64,000 bases of DNA from Saprospirales bacterium (GTDB lineage: Bacteria > Bacteroidota > Bacteroidia > Chitinophagales > Saprospiraceae), in NCBI GenBank assembly GCA_007695145.1, contig REEI01000041.1, positions 19,339-83,338 on the forward strand, given 5' to 3'. The position numbers and the translations under genes are program-made. The notes beneath the pieces are model-generated. The model saw nothing but the letters and a program-made list of their open reading frames with translations, did no database searches and was not told the origin of the DNA. Shown here one piece after another: positions 47,601 to 62,600 of this stretch. Numbering within the stretch: the first letter of the stretch is position 1; every line of letters starts with the position of its first letter.

Positions 47601-50600
47601 CGTTATATGTCCTACGGATATTTTAGTAAGTACTGATCCAAACGAATGTACGGCCATACCCAATAATACTACAGGTGTAAATCTGGCGATGACTTTTGTG
47701 GACCCAAGTGGAGATTTTCCTCCCTACCCTCCGACTTCTCTTACAACCGGTGAGTACACCGACAATTGTGACTCTAACCCAACGGTTGAATTCGAATTTT
47801 CCGGAGCGACCGTATTTGGCCCTGCAACCATAGTTGGGAATGATCCGGGCACGCAGGTATTCAATGATGGGACTACTACAGTTACAGTGACGGTAACTGA
47901 TGCAAGCAGTAATAGTGCGAGTTGCAGCTATACAGTAACGGTTGAAGACAATCAAGCACCGTTATTAACTTGCCCTGGTGATCCTATTACAGTTGTGGCC
48001 TTTAACGATCCTGGGGAATGTTTCGCTACAGTGAACAATATTGGAGTGGACGTGGTCGAGAATTGCGCCATAGACACCATCTATTATGAAATATTTTTCT
48101 TAACATCTACTGTTAGCGGGCCTAATGATGCCAGTGGAACGCAGTTTCCGGTTGGTGGATTTTTGAATTATCCTGTCGTCTACACTGCCATAGATACCTC
48201 TGGAAACATTGGTACTTGCACGTTTTTTGTTCAGGTTTTTGACAATGAGCCTCCGGCCATCAATCCTATCATTTGCGATACCACATTCACCAATGATACA
48301 GATTTGGGCTTGTGTACCTACACCCAATCGTTTAACTATGGTTTTGTCGTAACCGATAATTGTACCGATCTTGCTAACCTCACTTTCGAAACAGAGTTTG
48401 TCAACCCTGATGGCAGTGTTTCAATGGTTAATGGTCAAACATTTAACTACGATTTTGAGGTAGGTACAACCGTTGCTACTTTGACTGCAACTGACCTTGC
48501 CGGAAATAGCTCTACTTGTGAAAGCACTTTTGTGGTTGAGGACAACGAGCTTCCAATCATCAACTGCAACCCCAATGATACCATTGCGGGCCTTGCATGC
48601 GAACTCGGAGCTCAGGAATTCGCTTTGGATTTCTCAGACAATTGCGGTGTGGTCCTTGATTCCTTTGCCAGCTTTAATATAGACAACAATGGAGTTCTTT
48701 TGACCGCAGGTGGAGAAATAAAAATCAATGGTATAACCGGTGAACTTTTCTTTACAGCTAATATTTTCGCCGGATTGACGACTATTGAATACACCGTTTT
48801 AGATGTAAATGGAAATGAATCACTCCCATGTGAATTCACGGTGCTTCTGTTGGAGAATTCCAATACAACTGTTGTTTGTCAGCCCACTCCATCGGTGAAT
48901 TTAAATTCAAATGGTGAAGCAAACATACCTTTAAATTTAGTATACTCCAGCCATGATGGCTTCTGTCCCAATCCAACCATTGTTCACAGTCCTACTTCTG
49001 TAGACTGTACCGATGGTGATGATGTATTGGTTACTGTTGTTGTTTCTGACAATGCCGGTAATATTGACAGCTGCCAGACTACTGTTGCAATCAATGACCT
49101 CATCCTGCCAACTGCGGCATGTGTTGACACCTTTACGGCTATCCTGGATTCCAATGGAGAGGTCACCATCACAACTAGTGATATAGATAACGGAAGCGAT
49201 GACAATACTTCGCCTCTTTGTGCCCTAGACCTCTCATTAGATATTGTCAACTTCGATTGTGGTAATGTAGGACCAAATACGGTTGTGCTTACGGTTGAGG
49301 ATGTTTATGAAAATGTGAGCACTTGCTCTGCAGTTGTAAATGTGGTTGATAATGAGGCTCCAAGTATAGTGTGTCCTTCTGATTTGAATGTCGATACAGA
49401 TGCAGGTATTTGTACTCACAATGTAGCAAGCCTCGAACCGGTTTCTGTTAGTGACAACTGTGCCATAGATTCCGTTTCATACGCGATCTCAGGAGCTACC
49501 TCAGGCTCAGGCTTGTCTCCACTTGCGAATGTCGATTTCAATCTTGGCAATTCAACGGTTGTTTTCACCGCCACTGATGTAAGCGGTAACTCTACAACTT
49601 GTTCTGTTTTGGTTGTAGTAACTGACAATGAAGCACCTGTTGCAAATACCGGTATTTGTAATAATGTGGATACCGTAAGTACCGATGCCGGCTTGTGCTC
49701 AGCGGCTATCGATTACGACTTCGTATCCGATGGTTGGTTCTCTGACAATTGCACTTCAAATGAGAACCTTTTCTACTCTGGAGAGATCACCAATCCGGAT
49801 ATGACCACTACTCCTTTCACTGGAGGAGATCCTACACTAACTTTCCAGTTGGGAACTTCTACCCTTACTGTATTTGCTGAAGACGCTGCTGGAAATATCA
49901 GTCTTGCGTGTGTGAATACCATTGAAGTTGAGGACAACGAGCTCCCGGATCCGGGCTGTCCTGCAAATATAGACTTTGGAACTGCAGTTGATTGTGATGC
50001 CACTATCGAGTTGTTCTTTAACCCAACTGATAATTGCGGCCTCGAAGTTGACTCATTCCAATTGACTTTTGACAATTTCGCACAGCAGCCAAATATTCAG
50101 AATTCCGGCTGGAGAAATGGAGTTTTGGGTGGTAATCCTGTATTAGTTGAATTTGGAACCGGTACAACGGATGTTACCTTCTGGGTGGAGGATGTAAATG
50201 GCAATTCCAATTCCTGCACTTTCCAGGTAGAGGTGACAACTGGTAATGACGACCTAAGTATTACTTGTTTTACTGGCAGAACGGTCGAATTAGGAAGTGA
50301 TGGAACTCATACTTTCAGTGGTGCAGATGATTTATTTGGAAATATTATCGGCGCTTGTCCTCCAACACAGACCTTCTTTACTCCTGCATTTGTTGATTGT
50401 CAGGATGGTGATTCTGTAGAGGTTGAAATTATCTATGTAGATAATGCCGGTCAATCGGACACTTGTACCACTACAGTTGCCATTGAGGACAATATTCCTC
50501 CTGTTCCCAGCTGTGTTACTGCTTTGACAGTAGAGTTGGATTCTACAGGTAATCAGTCTATTACAACGGCTGACATTGATGATGGAAGTAATGACAATAC

Positions 50601-53600
50601 TTTCCCAACTTGCCCCTTAGACCTCAGCTTGAATGTAGATCAATTCAGTTGTGCAGACCTTGGACAGGTTGATGTTTGGTTGACTGTTGTAGACGTGTAT
50701 GATAATGTGGACTCTTGTTTAGTTGTAGTTGATGTGGTTGACAATCTCAATCCACAGATATTCTGCCCTGATGATGTAGCTGTTAGTACTGACCTGGGTG
50801 ATTGTACTGCAGTCGTGACCGACATCGCTCCGGATTCAACCTGGGAAAATTGTACCATTGATTCAATCACTTATGTGATTACAGGAGTTACCTCAGGAAG
50901 TGGAAATGATGATGCAAGTGGTTCTGTGTTTGAACTGGGTGCAAGCCTGGTTACTTATACTATTTATGACAATTCGCAAAATTCCACAACTTGTTCTTTC
51001 AGCGTAACTGTTGATGACAATGAGCCTCCTATGATTACTTGTGCAACTCAGGATACTACAGTTGGTACTTCTGAGGACGGTATTATTGGCGATTGTGTAT
51101 TCTCGATCAACGGTGCTAATGCTGCAGGATTTTCTGCATCTGCCACCGATAATTGTGCAATGCCACCAGTAGTAACTCATAATATCTCAGGTCTTGCATC
51201 CAATCAAAGCCTTGTTGGTTTTGATGCACCTCTTGGAACAACTACAATTGTCTGGACTGCTGATGATGGCAATGGCAATACTGCTTCCTGTAGTTTTGTG
51301 CTTACTGTAGAAGATGATGAGGATCCATTTGCCGGATGTCCGGGTAATATTTCAATTACCAATGCAAGCGGCTGTGATGCAACCAGACTTATTTCTGTCA
51401 CCCCAACTGATAATTGTGGTTTGGTGTGGTCTTCGTTTACTGTTGACTTCGATAATGCCGGTACTGGTTTGGTAAATGACCTTGTTCCGGCCTGGCAACA
51501 AGCTCAAGCCAACGGAGAATTATTAGTGGAGTTTGCAATTGGTGAAACTGTTGTTACATACTTTATTGAAGATGAGTCACAGAACTCGCACGAATGTAGC
51601 TTTATAGTAACTGTAACTGAAGGTGATGATACAGGCACTCTCGTATGTCAGGATGAAATTACAGTTGAATTGAATGCAGATGGATATTACGCGTTAAGAA
51701 CAAATGACCTCATAATTGAGCACAATGGATTTTGTTCTCCAATAACTGATATCTTTACTCCTGATACCTTGTTCTGTACAGATGGAGATCAAATAATTGT
51801 AGCTATTGAGTCTTTTGACAATGGTGGAAATAGTGATAATTGTACCGTAATTGTAAATATAGTTGACAATATCAACCCAACAGCAATTTGTCTTCAGTCC
51901 CTAAACGTTTATTTGGATGTTGACGGGCTGGCAGTTTTGGATTCTAACGCCCTTGATGATGGAAGTTTTGACAACACCACCGTTTCAAATCCATCATGTG
52001 ATTTAGACTTCGAAATAAGTCAGAGTGGTTTTGATTGCTCTGATTTGGGTACTTCCACCATTTTCCAGGTAGTAACCGATGTCTACGATAATGTTGATAC
52101 TTGTTATACCAGTGTTACAGTATTGGATACTCTCGCACCTGTTGTTACTTGCCCAATGGATGTTATTGTTGACAATGATGCCGGTGAGTGTTCTGCTGAG
52201 GTGAGTGGTATTGAGCCCCTCGATGTATCTGATAACTGTACTGTTGTGGATACTTCTTTCACCTTTAGTGGTGATTTAATCGGGAGTGGATCTGGAGATG
52301 CCAGTGGAACCGTTTTCCCTGTTGGTACAACTACGGTTGTATATACCATAAGTGATGAATCCAACAATACTTCTAGCTGTGACTTTACCGTAACTGTGAA
52401 TGATGTTGAGGCTCCAGCGATTACCTGTGTTTTAACACCGATCAATCTCGGTACTTCCGAAGATGGTAACCCAGGGGATTGTGTTTATACTGCATCTAAC
52501 GCAGAGTTCGATGCCACGGCTACCGATAACTGTCAATTGGATCAAGTATTCAATAATCTGAATAATACAGCATCACTTGATGGTGAGGACTTTGGATTAG
52601 GCACTCATACCGTAAGATGGTATGCTACTGATATTTACGGTAATATTGACTCATGTGATATTGAGATCACTGTAGTTGACGATGAATTGCCAAATCCGGG
52701 ATGTCCAGGCAATCAATTGTTCTCTAATGCCAGCGGATGTGGTGATGTATATCAAATTGGAATCAATGCATTTGACAATTGTCAATTGGATACTTCCTCT
52801 TTTGCCATTACCTTCAATCGCAGCGATGCTAGCATCGCTAATCCATTGGATAACCATGTTGCAAATGGAAGTGTATTGTTAAACCTTCCTGTTGGTGTTA
52901 CTCAGGTTACCTATTATATAGAAGATGTAAATAACAACGCGAATTCCTGTAGTTTTACCATCGGAGTTACCGTTGGAGATCCAAGTGCAGGAGTTACGCT
53001 GACTTGTCAAAATCCTATCGAGGTTTATCTGGACCAAAATGGTGAGTATGAATTTATCGAGGATGACCTCCTGAATACTATCAATGGTTTCTGTGAGCCT
53101 AGAGTTACTACCATTACCCCTGCAGTCGTTGATTGCGAGGATAGACCTAATCTTACCGTTCAATTGAAAGTTGAAGATTTTGGAGGCAGGATTGATTCAT
53201 GTACCACTTCGGTTACCATTTTGGATACCATTCCTCCAGTAGCCCTATGTCAGGATACGACTGTATATCTCGATGCTCAAGGTTTCGTTAGCATTGATTC
53301 AAGCTTCATCAATGATGGAAGTTTTGACAATGCCGACCTCTGTGGTCTGACTATGGAGCTAAGTGAAAGCAATTTCGATTGTGAAGATGTTGGTGCCAAT
53401 ACTGTCGCACTGACTGTGACGGATGTATTTAGCAATTCAACGACTTGTGAAGCTACCGTAACTGTGGTAGATAGCATTCCACCGACCATTGAGTGCGTTG
53501 CCAACCAGGCTCAGTTCAATGATCCAGGAGAGTGCGGCGCAGTTGTAGATAACCTCGCATTGGTTGTGGCTGACGATAATTGTGCTATTGATACCATTGA

Positions 53601-56600
53601 ATTTACAGTAAGTGGAGATACTCAAGCAGGCGGTGGTGATGATGCAAGTGGAGTTTTCTTTAATGTGGGTACTTCAACGGTTACTTATACTGTGACAGAT
53701 GTAAATAATAATGTTTCTACCTGTAGCTTTGACGTTGTCATTACTGATAATGAAGCTCCTCAGTTTGAAGGACCTTTTGCAAATGGCGATACACTCGTCT
53801 TAACTTCAGGTGACAATGTTTTCTACGAGTGTTTCTACGAGGTGATAAGTACCGAATTTGATCCTGTAGTTACCGACAACTGTGCAGTTGCTGCTGTTTG
53901 GAATGATCTAAACAATGCTTCCAGTCTCGCTGGAGTACAGTTTGCTCCGGGTACTCACGATGTTCGCTGGTACGCTGAAGATATTTATGGAAATATCGAC
54001 TCGATTGATATAGAAATTACTGTAGAAGACGATGAAGCTCCGATAGTTACTTGTGATGCAAATTTTGATCTCAATGCCAACTCTGGATGCGATGCATCTC
54101 GTCAGTTTAATATTGGTTTTGAAGACAATTGTGCAATTGATGCTTCTACATTTGAATACTTTACCGATAATCCTGATGTGAACGAAGTATCTGTTAATAA
54201 TTTAACTGAAAATGGGGTAGAGGTAACTCTTGAATTCCCTGTTGGAACTACCATCGTAGGTTGGGTTATTCAGGATATTTATGGTAACGCCGATACTTGC
54301 TATACTACTGTAAATGTGTTCACTACCAATGGGCCTATTGCTAACTGCGTGGACAACTTTACTGCTATCCTTGACGAAAATGGAGAATATGCTCCAAGAC
54401 CTCAGGATTTGCTTACCAACTATACACCAGGTCAGAGCAGTTGTGGAATTGATACCGTTATGTTCTCACCAGATGTATTGGATTGTTCAAACAGACCTGT
54501 TACTACTGTTGAAGTGACTGTCATGGATGTAGCAGGCTTGACAGATGTTTGTTCTGTTCCTGTAACTATTACAGATACCATTCCTCCTGTCGCTCTATGC
54601 CGGGATACCACAGTTTATTTGGATGCTCAGGGATTTGTCAGCATTGATTCCAGCTACATCAACAATGGTAGCTCTGACAATGCCGATCTTTGTGGTCTGA
54701 CAATGGATTTGAGCAGAATGACATTTGACTGCGATGATATTGAAAACAATCCGATTTCGGTTACCTTGACGGTTACTGATGTGTTTGGTAATTCTTCCGA
54801 ATGCGTGGGTAATGTTGTGGTATTAGATACTGTTCCTCCTGTTCCTGTTTGTCCTGCTAGTGTTGTTCAGGACAATGATATGGGTGAGTGTGGTGCTGTA
54901 GTCAATAACATTGACCTGACTGCCGATGACAATTGTGCAGTAGATTTCTGGAGTTACTCTCTTACCGGGGCTACTCAGGGAAGCGGCTCAGACAACGCCA
55001 GTGGCGAATTCTTTGTAGCCGGTACTACCACAGTGACCTATACTGTAAACGACGTAAATAACAATACTGCCAGCTGTAGCTTCGATGTTACCATCAACGA
55101 TACTGAAAATCCTGTTATCGTTTGTAGCAGTGATACTTTGGTGACTACTTCAGGCGATGGTTTGCCGGATTACGATTGTCTCTATGTAACTCAAGGAGCT
55201 GAATTTGATCCTGTGAGCATTACTGATAATTGTATGGTTGACAGTTGGTCTAATAGTGAAAACGGTCAGGCATCTCTAGCGGGTGTTGCTTTCGAAGCAG
55301 GTACTCATACGGTAACCTGGACGGTGCTTGATACCGCAGGTAATTCCAGCACTTGCGATATTGTAATTGAAGTATTAGATGATCAGGCTCCTGTTTTGAG
55401 CAATTGTCCTTCAGATGTTACGATACAATCAGCAGGTAATTGTGGAACCAACTACAGCTGGATAGTTCCAGACAGTATCGATAATTGTGAAATAGAATCG
55501 CTTACCGTTTCATCAACAAATCGTCCCGGATTCTGGATCAATACCGTTATTCCCGGATTCCACGATGCGGACTTCCCCGTTGGAAGTACTACCATTCAAT
55601 ATATGTTGACCGATACTACCGGTAATGCCGATAGCTGCTCATTTGTAGTTACGGTTACCGGAGCGCCTAACACTCAACAAGGACCTGAAATTACTTGCCA
55701 GAGTGCTCCATACATTGCACACTTGAATACAGATGGTGAGTTTGTGATAGACACCTCTACTTTTGGTGAATATGGAGTTACCATAGTTTCCGGTGAGTGT
55801 CCCATATCTAATAAGTGGGTCGGTCAGCAGGTCTTGACCTGTGCTGATATCCCTCAGGTTCAGGTTACTTTCTTTGTCAATGATGGTGCGGGCAATATTG
55901 ATTCTTGTCAGAAAACCTTTACCATTGTCGACACCATCGCTCCAGTGGCTGCATGCATGGACGCCACTGTCTATTTGGATGCTACCGGCTTCAAGATGAT
56001 TGATGAGACTTATATCGATGATAATTCTTCTGACAATGCCGAAGCATGTGGATTGGATTTTGTCCTTTCTCGAACTACTTTCGGTTGCGTAGATGTTGAC
56101 AATCCGGTAACAGTTACCATGACAGTTACTGATATATTTGGGTTGTCTGACTCTTGTACTGCTGTTGTTACAGTTCTGGATTCTATTGCACCTACTGTGA
56201 TGTGTCCTACTGTTCTGAGCAGCTACATTAATGATATGGGCGAATGTGGAGCGGTAATAGATATGCTTGAACTCGTTGCCAATGACGCTTGCGGTATTGC
56301 ATCCGTTACATGGTCAGCCTCCGGAGCTACCAATGCCACCGGAACAGATGATGTAAGTGGAACCTTCTTTGATGTTGGATCTACTGATGTTACCTACACT
56401 GCATCTGATTCTTCAGGCAATAGTTCTACTTGTACATTCACTATTCAGGTAGATGATATTGAAGCGCCAGTTGTACTTTGTCCCCAGCCTCAGACCAGAG
56501 GTACAGGTGACGACAATGAAGGCTTGTACGATTGCGCTTACACTACTCAAGGTGCTGAATTCGATTATACCGATGTGACAGATAACTGTGCGGTGGATAC

Positions 56601-59600
56601 TTTCTACCACAACCAAAGTGGTGCAGCATCCGCTCAGACACTGGATGGATTTGTTTTTGGCCTCGGTACCACTCAAGTAGTGTGGACAGTTATCGATGAA
56701 GCAGGCTTGTCTTCTACCTGTTCGTTTACAGTAAATGTGAATGATAACGAGGCTCCTGACTTCCAGGGTACCTGTCTGCCTGACACTATCATAGCTTCTA
56801 CTCTCACTTCCTGCGATGCATTGTTTGTATGGACTACTCCTGTAGCCATCGACAACTGCCAACTGGTAAGTACTTCTGAAGAAGCGGTTGATCCTTCCGG
56901 TGCTTCTATATTGGTGTTCCCTAATGGATCTACCAACCGTCAGGCAATGTTCCCTGCAGGTACATCCACGGTAACTTATGTGGCTACCGATGCAGCTGGA
57001 AATAGCACAGAGTGCGAATTCGATGTAACGGTTACCAATTCAGGTTCAGGTCCTATTGCGATCTGTCTGTATGCTCCCGATATCTTTCTGGATGCAAACG
57101 GACAAGCAACCATTGAGCCTGAAGATATTAATCCTACTTACGGAAGTCAAGGCAATTGCCCATTGGCAGACGTTAGTGTGAGTCCATCGCTAATTACTTG
57201 CAGTAACCTGGATGAAGTATTGGTGACCCTTACTGTAGTTGATTTTGCTGGTGGTTCTGACCAATGTCAAGTAACGCTGAATGTAATCGATAATATAGAT
57301 CCCACTGCTGTATGTGATGACTTTACAGTTGCTCTTTCCGCTTCGGGAAGTGCTACTGTAAATGCTACGGATATTGACAATGGAAGCTCTGATAATTGTA
57401 ATATTGTTTCAAGAGAATTGAGCACCGGCGGTAATAGCTGGAGCAATAGCCTCAACTTTGCTTGTGGCCAACTTGGACCAAATGTAGTTTACCTCAGAGT
57501 CACTGACCAAAGTGGAAACTCGGCTAGCTGTGATGCTACTGTAGTTGTTGAAGACAATATTGCACCTGTAGTCAACTGTCCTGCTGATGTTACCGTTGGA
57601 ACCAGCTCTATTGGCTCCTTCGATTGTGTTGGAAGCCATACATGGACCATTCCTACACCTTCTGATAATTGTGGTATCAGCAGCTTCACAGAAATGCTAA
57701 CCGGAAGTACAGTAGCAGGACCGGATAATGTAATGGGTCAAGGTGGTACTTCAACTACTCAAACATTTGAGTTAGGTACTACTACTGTAGTTTATTCGGC
57801 TTCTGATGTAGCGGGTAATAATGCCGATTGTTCATTTGATGTCACTGTTGTTGATGACCAGGCTCCCCAAATCACCTGTCCTTCAGATGCTGTTTTTGCA
57901 ACCTCTGAGGATGGTAGTGGTGATTGTAGCTTTACACTCACCGGTACTGATCTCGACGCAACTGCATCTGATAATTGTTCTGGAATAGGTGCTGTTTCTA
58001 ATGACTTCAATTCAGGCTCAAGCCTGGATGGAGCTACCTTCCCTGTAGGTACTACCACTGTTGAGTGGTCTGTATCCGATGCAACCGGCTCAAACTCTTC
58101 AGCATGTACCTTTACTGTTACTGTTGCAGATGATGAGGGTCCGATCTTTGACTATTGTCCTCCATCTGTGACCATACCTACTGTAGGTCCCGGTGCTTGT
58201 AATAACAATTACACCTGGCAGGCTCCAATGGAAGCGGATATTGATGATAACTGCGGATTTGGTGATTTGACTGTGACTGAATCTGTAAGTTCTCCATACG
58301 GAACGATCACCATCATTCCTACCGGTTATGATCCCACAGATCCAACCAAACAGGAGAGAACAGCGCTGTTCCCGATTGGAACCTCTACTGTATTCTATAC
58401 TGCTGTTGATTTGGCAGGCAACGAAACAGTTTGTTCATTTGATGTAACGGTAACTGAATCTACGCCTCCTGTTGCACTTTGCCAGGATGCTACGGTTTAT
58501 CTCGATGCAAGTGGCACCGCTGCTATTACTCCTGATGATGTGGATAACAATAGTTTCGACAATTGTGAGATCGCATCCATGAGTGTAGATCCTTCTACTT
58601 TCGGTTGTAATGATGTTGGGACTGGTGTTAGCGTAACCCTTACTGTTGAAGATTTCTCTGGAAATACTGCAACTTGTACCAGCACTGTTACTGTTTTGGA
58701 TACTATTCCTCCAATGGCCGCATGTCAGGACATTACCGTCGATCTCGATGGAAGTGGACAGGCAGTGGTTGAAGCTGAGGACGTAGACGCCAATGCCGGT
58801 GGAAATTGCTCTGTAGATTCTTACGAAATATCTACCGATGGTGGCAATAGCTTCCTGTCATCTGCACTATTTACTTGTGCCGATCTGGGCGGCCAATCGG
58901 TTGTACTGATGATTACCGATCAGAACGGAAATGAAGCAACTTGTGATGCAACTGTAACTGTTGAGGATGTTACTTCGCCTCAGATCACTTGTCCTAATGG
59001 TGGATCTGTGGTGACTAGCAACAATGGTACAGGAGACTGCACCGGAAGCTTTACATGGACCGTTCCAACACCGACTGATAATTGTGAGGTCACTGTTCTT
59101 GAGGCTCAACTCTCAGGAGCAACCTCCGGAACCATTGACCAACTGGATATTCTGGGACAGACAGTTTCTGCTGATTTCAATGTCGGAACCACAACGGTTG
59201 TTTATTACACCGAAGATCAGTCAGGTAACACTGCAACTTGTGAAGTAACTGTTGTCGTTACCGATGACGAAGCCCCTGCACTCGCAGGACCTACATCATT
59301 AAGTGTAACGACTTCTGAGGATGGACAACCCGGTGATTGCAGATATACAGTTAATGGCAATGAATTTGATCCAACGAGCTTTGGTGATAATTGTAGCCTG
59401 ACAGCTGTGCCGGTTCACAACTATACTGGCGGTGGAGTTATTTCCAACACTACTCTTTCTAATGCAAGATTCCCTGTTGGAACTACCAATGTGGTTTGGT
59501 CACTTACAGATGATGCAGGCTTAACAAGCAGTTATACCTTAACTGTAACAGTTGCCGATGATGAGGCTCCTGTATTCTTGACTTGTCCTTCTGATAGAAC

Positions 59601-62600
59601 CGTAAATTCTTCAGCCTTTAATTGTAACCAAATTGTGGCCTGGAACCTTCCATATGCAATTTCTGATAACTGTGGTGTAGCTTCTGTTACCGAAGAGTTC
59701 AGCGACCCTGCAGTGAATCCAATTCACAATTATAATTTCTTCAATCAAACTGGTTCAACCGGTACTGCTCTGTTCTCTGCAGGTATTACTACTGTGACCT
59801 ATACTGCTACAGACGTCAACGGATTGAGCTCAGTTTGTGAATTTACGGTAACCGTACTCGATAATCAGGCTCCGGTGGTGACCAATTGTCCTACTAGTGC
59901 TACGATTACTGACATATGCGCAGATACTCCTCTTCCCGACTGGACCGGAACTGTTACGGTTACGGACAATTGTACAGGGAATCAGGAAGTAAGTCAGTAT
60001 CCGGCTGCAGGAACCCTTTTGGGTGATATTGCTGGATTGATCCTCAATGAAGGTCAAACCTTTACCGTAACGGTTACTGCTACCGATCTCAGTCCAAATT
60101 ATCTGTCCGGAAGCTGTAGCTTTGAAGTGACCCTGGTGAATGACGATGTGCCTCAACCGCTTGTACCCGGCCCATTATTGCCAACTACTAACGAAATTGC
60201 CTGTGATGGTAATTCTGCAATAGTTGTTGCTCCTTTGGCCAATATTTCCGGTGGTTGTAATGGACCTTCACAGGTCAGTGCCCAGCTGGTACCCGTTCCA
60301 TCCGGCGTTGTCAACAACGGCAATGGTACTTACACCTTCCCGAATGGCTTTAATGCTATGGTTACCTGGGTTTACACCAACGGTTCAAACGAGGTATCTC
60401 AACTGCAGACTATTGTTGTATCGCCAGACAATAATGCACCTGTTGCTATTTGTCAGACTGCCACTGTTTCCCTGAATGCTATGGGAACCGGTAGCCTTAC
60501 TGCAAGTATGGTTGATGGCGGTAGCTTCGATAGCGAATGTAGCATCGCCTCTAGAAGTGTAAGTCAGACTTCATTTAGCTGTGCAAACCTTGGCACCAAT
60601 ACGGTGACTCTCACAGTTACTGATGAAAATGGTAACAATGCTACTTGTAATGCTACTGTGAATGTTGTCGATAACATCGCTCCTGTTGCTGTTTGTCAAA
60701 ATGCTGTGATCGAATTGCAACCTAATGAAATGGTTACTCTTGATCCGGCAATGATCAACAATGGAAGTTCCGATAACTGTGGTTCTATTTCTCTCGCCGC
60801 AACTCCATCAACTTTTGGTTGTGGTGATACAGGAGTGAATCATGTGATACTTACTGTAACAGATGGTAGTGGAAATACTGCCCAGTGCAGCGCCACTGTA
60901 GTTGTGAATAATAACTTGCCTCCTGCTGTTACTTGTAATGACATCACTGTTCAGTTGAATGGTTCTGGTAGTGCTGCTATTAACCTCGGTATGGTTGCAG
61001 ATATATCAGTGCCTTGTGATGCTAACTTCACTGCTTCTTTGAGCAAAACTAGCTTTAACTGCGGAGATGTAGGCGCCAACACTGTAGTGGTTACTGCCTC
61101 TAACAGCGACAACAATCAGCTTGCTAATTGTACGGCTACCGTAACGGTAGAAGACAATATCGCTCCTGTGATCGTAAGCTGCCCGGTCAACGTCCTGACC
61201 TGTAATGCCGGTGTTGACATTCCTGCGCTTGTTGCTACTGATAACTGTGGAATCGATGACATCACCTATGTACTTTCAGGTGTAACCGAAGGTTCAGGTG
61301 ACGGTTCTGTGGCCATTACTGATGTTAACTTCCTACACGGTGTGACCAATATCAACTACACCGTTACAGATGTTAACGGCAATACTGCTTCTTGTGTGAC
61401 TGTGGTGACTATAGACAATACCTCCGAGCCAACTACTATCTGTATCAATGATCTCAATGTGAATATTGGATCATCTGGTATGATTTCAATTGATGCGGCA
61501 TTCTTCAATGCGAATAGCTTTGATCCCGGATGTCCTGATACGGAATTGTCATACCTGATGTCTGTTAATGGTGGCGATCTTGTCAGTAGTTTTGATTTCG
61601 ATTGCTCTTCTGTTGGTACTAATTCTATTATGCTTCATGCATACGATGGCGCTGGTAACTCAGGTAATTGCCAGACTACTCTGAATGTATTTGATGTTAT
61701 CGCACCTACTGCTGTTTGTAATGCTGGTATTGACGTTTCTCTTGGTACCAATGGTACTGTAGAGATCAATCCTGCAGACCTCGATGGCGGCAGCAGTGAT
61801 AACTGTTTCATTTCGTTCAGCGCGTCTCAAACAGTATTCGATTGTGAGGATATTGGCACCAATAGCGTTACCCTTACCGTGACTGATAGCGGTGGCAATA
61901 CTGCTACTTGTACTACAACAGTTACAGTAGAAGACGATATGCCTCCAGTTGCTATTTGTGACGACCCTGTATTTGTAATTAGCAATCCTAATCACGCTAT
62001 CATACTTGAAGCAGCTGATGTGGACGGTGGAAGCTCTGACAATTGTGGTATTGCTAGCATGAGTGTTACTCCTTCTGTGTTTACCTGCTCAAATGAGGGT
62101 GCCAATCTGGTAGTTCTCACTGTGACTGATAACAATGGCAATGTATCTACTTGTGAAAGTACAGTTACCATTATCTGTCAGGAAGATATCTATGTGGTAA
62201 GTGGTAGAGTTTCTACTGAATATGGATACAACCTGGATCAGGTGGAAGTTACAATGACAGGTTCTAGCAGCCAGTCTATGGTAACAGGTAGCAATGGAAA
62301 CTACACCTTTACTGTTGAGAACGGTAGCGATGTGACCGTAACTCCAACGAGGGATATCGACTATCTGGAAGGTGTTTCAACACTTGACCTCATCTTGATT
62401 CAGCGTCATATTCTTCAGATTGAAGCGCTCGATAGCCCGTACAAGATTATCGCTGCGGATGCTAACAAGGACGACAATCTCAGTGTTGTTGACCTCGTAT
62501 TGTTCCTCAATCTGATCGTTGGAAATATCGACGAACTTCCTGACAATGACTCCTGGAGATTTGTACCTGCTGACTTTGACTTCCCGAATCCCGTGAATCC

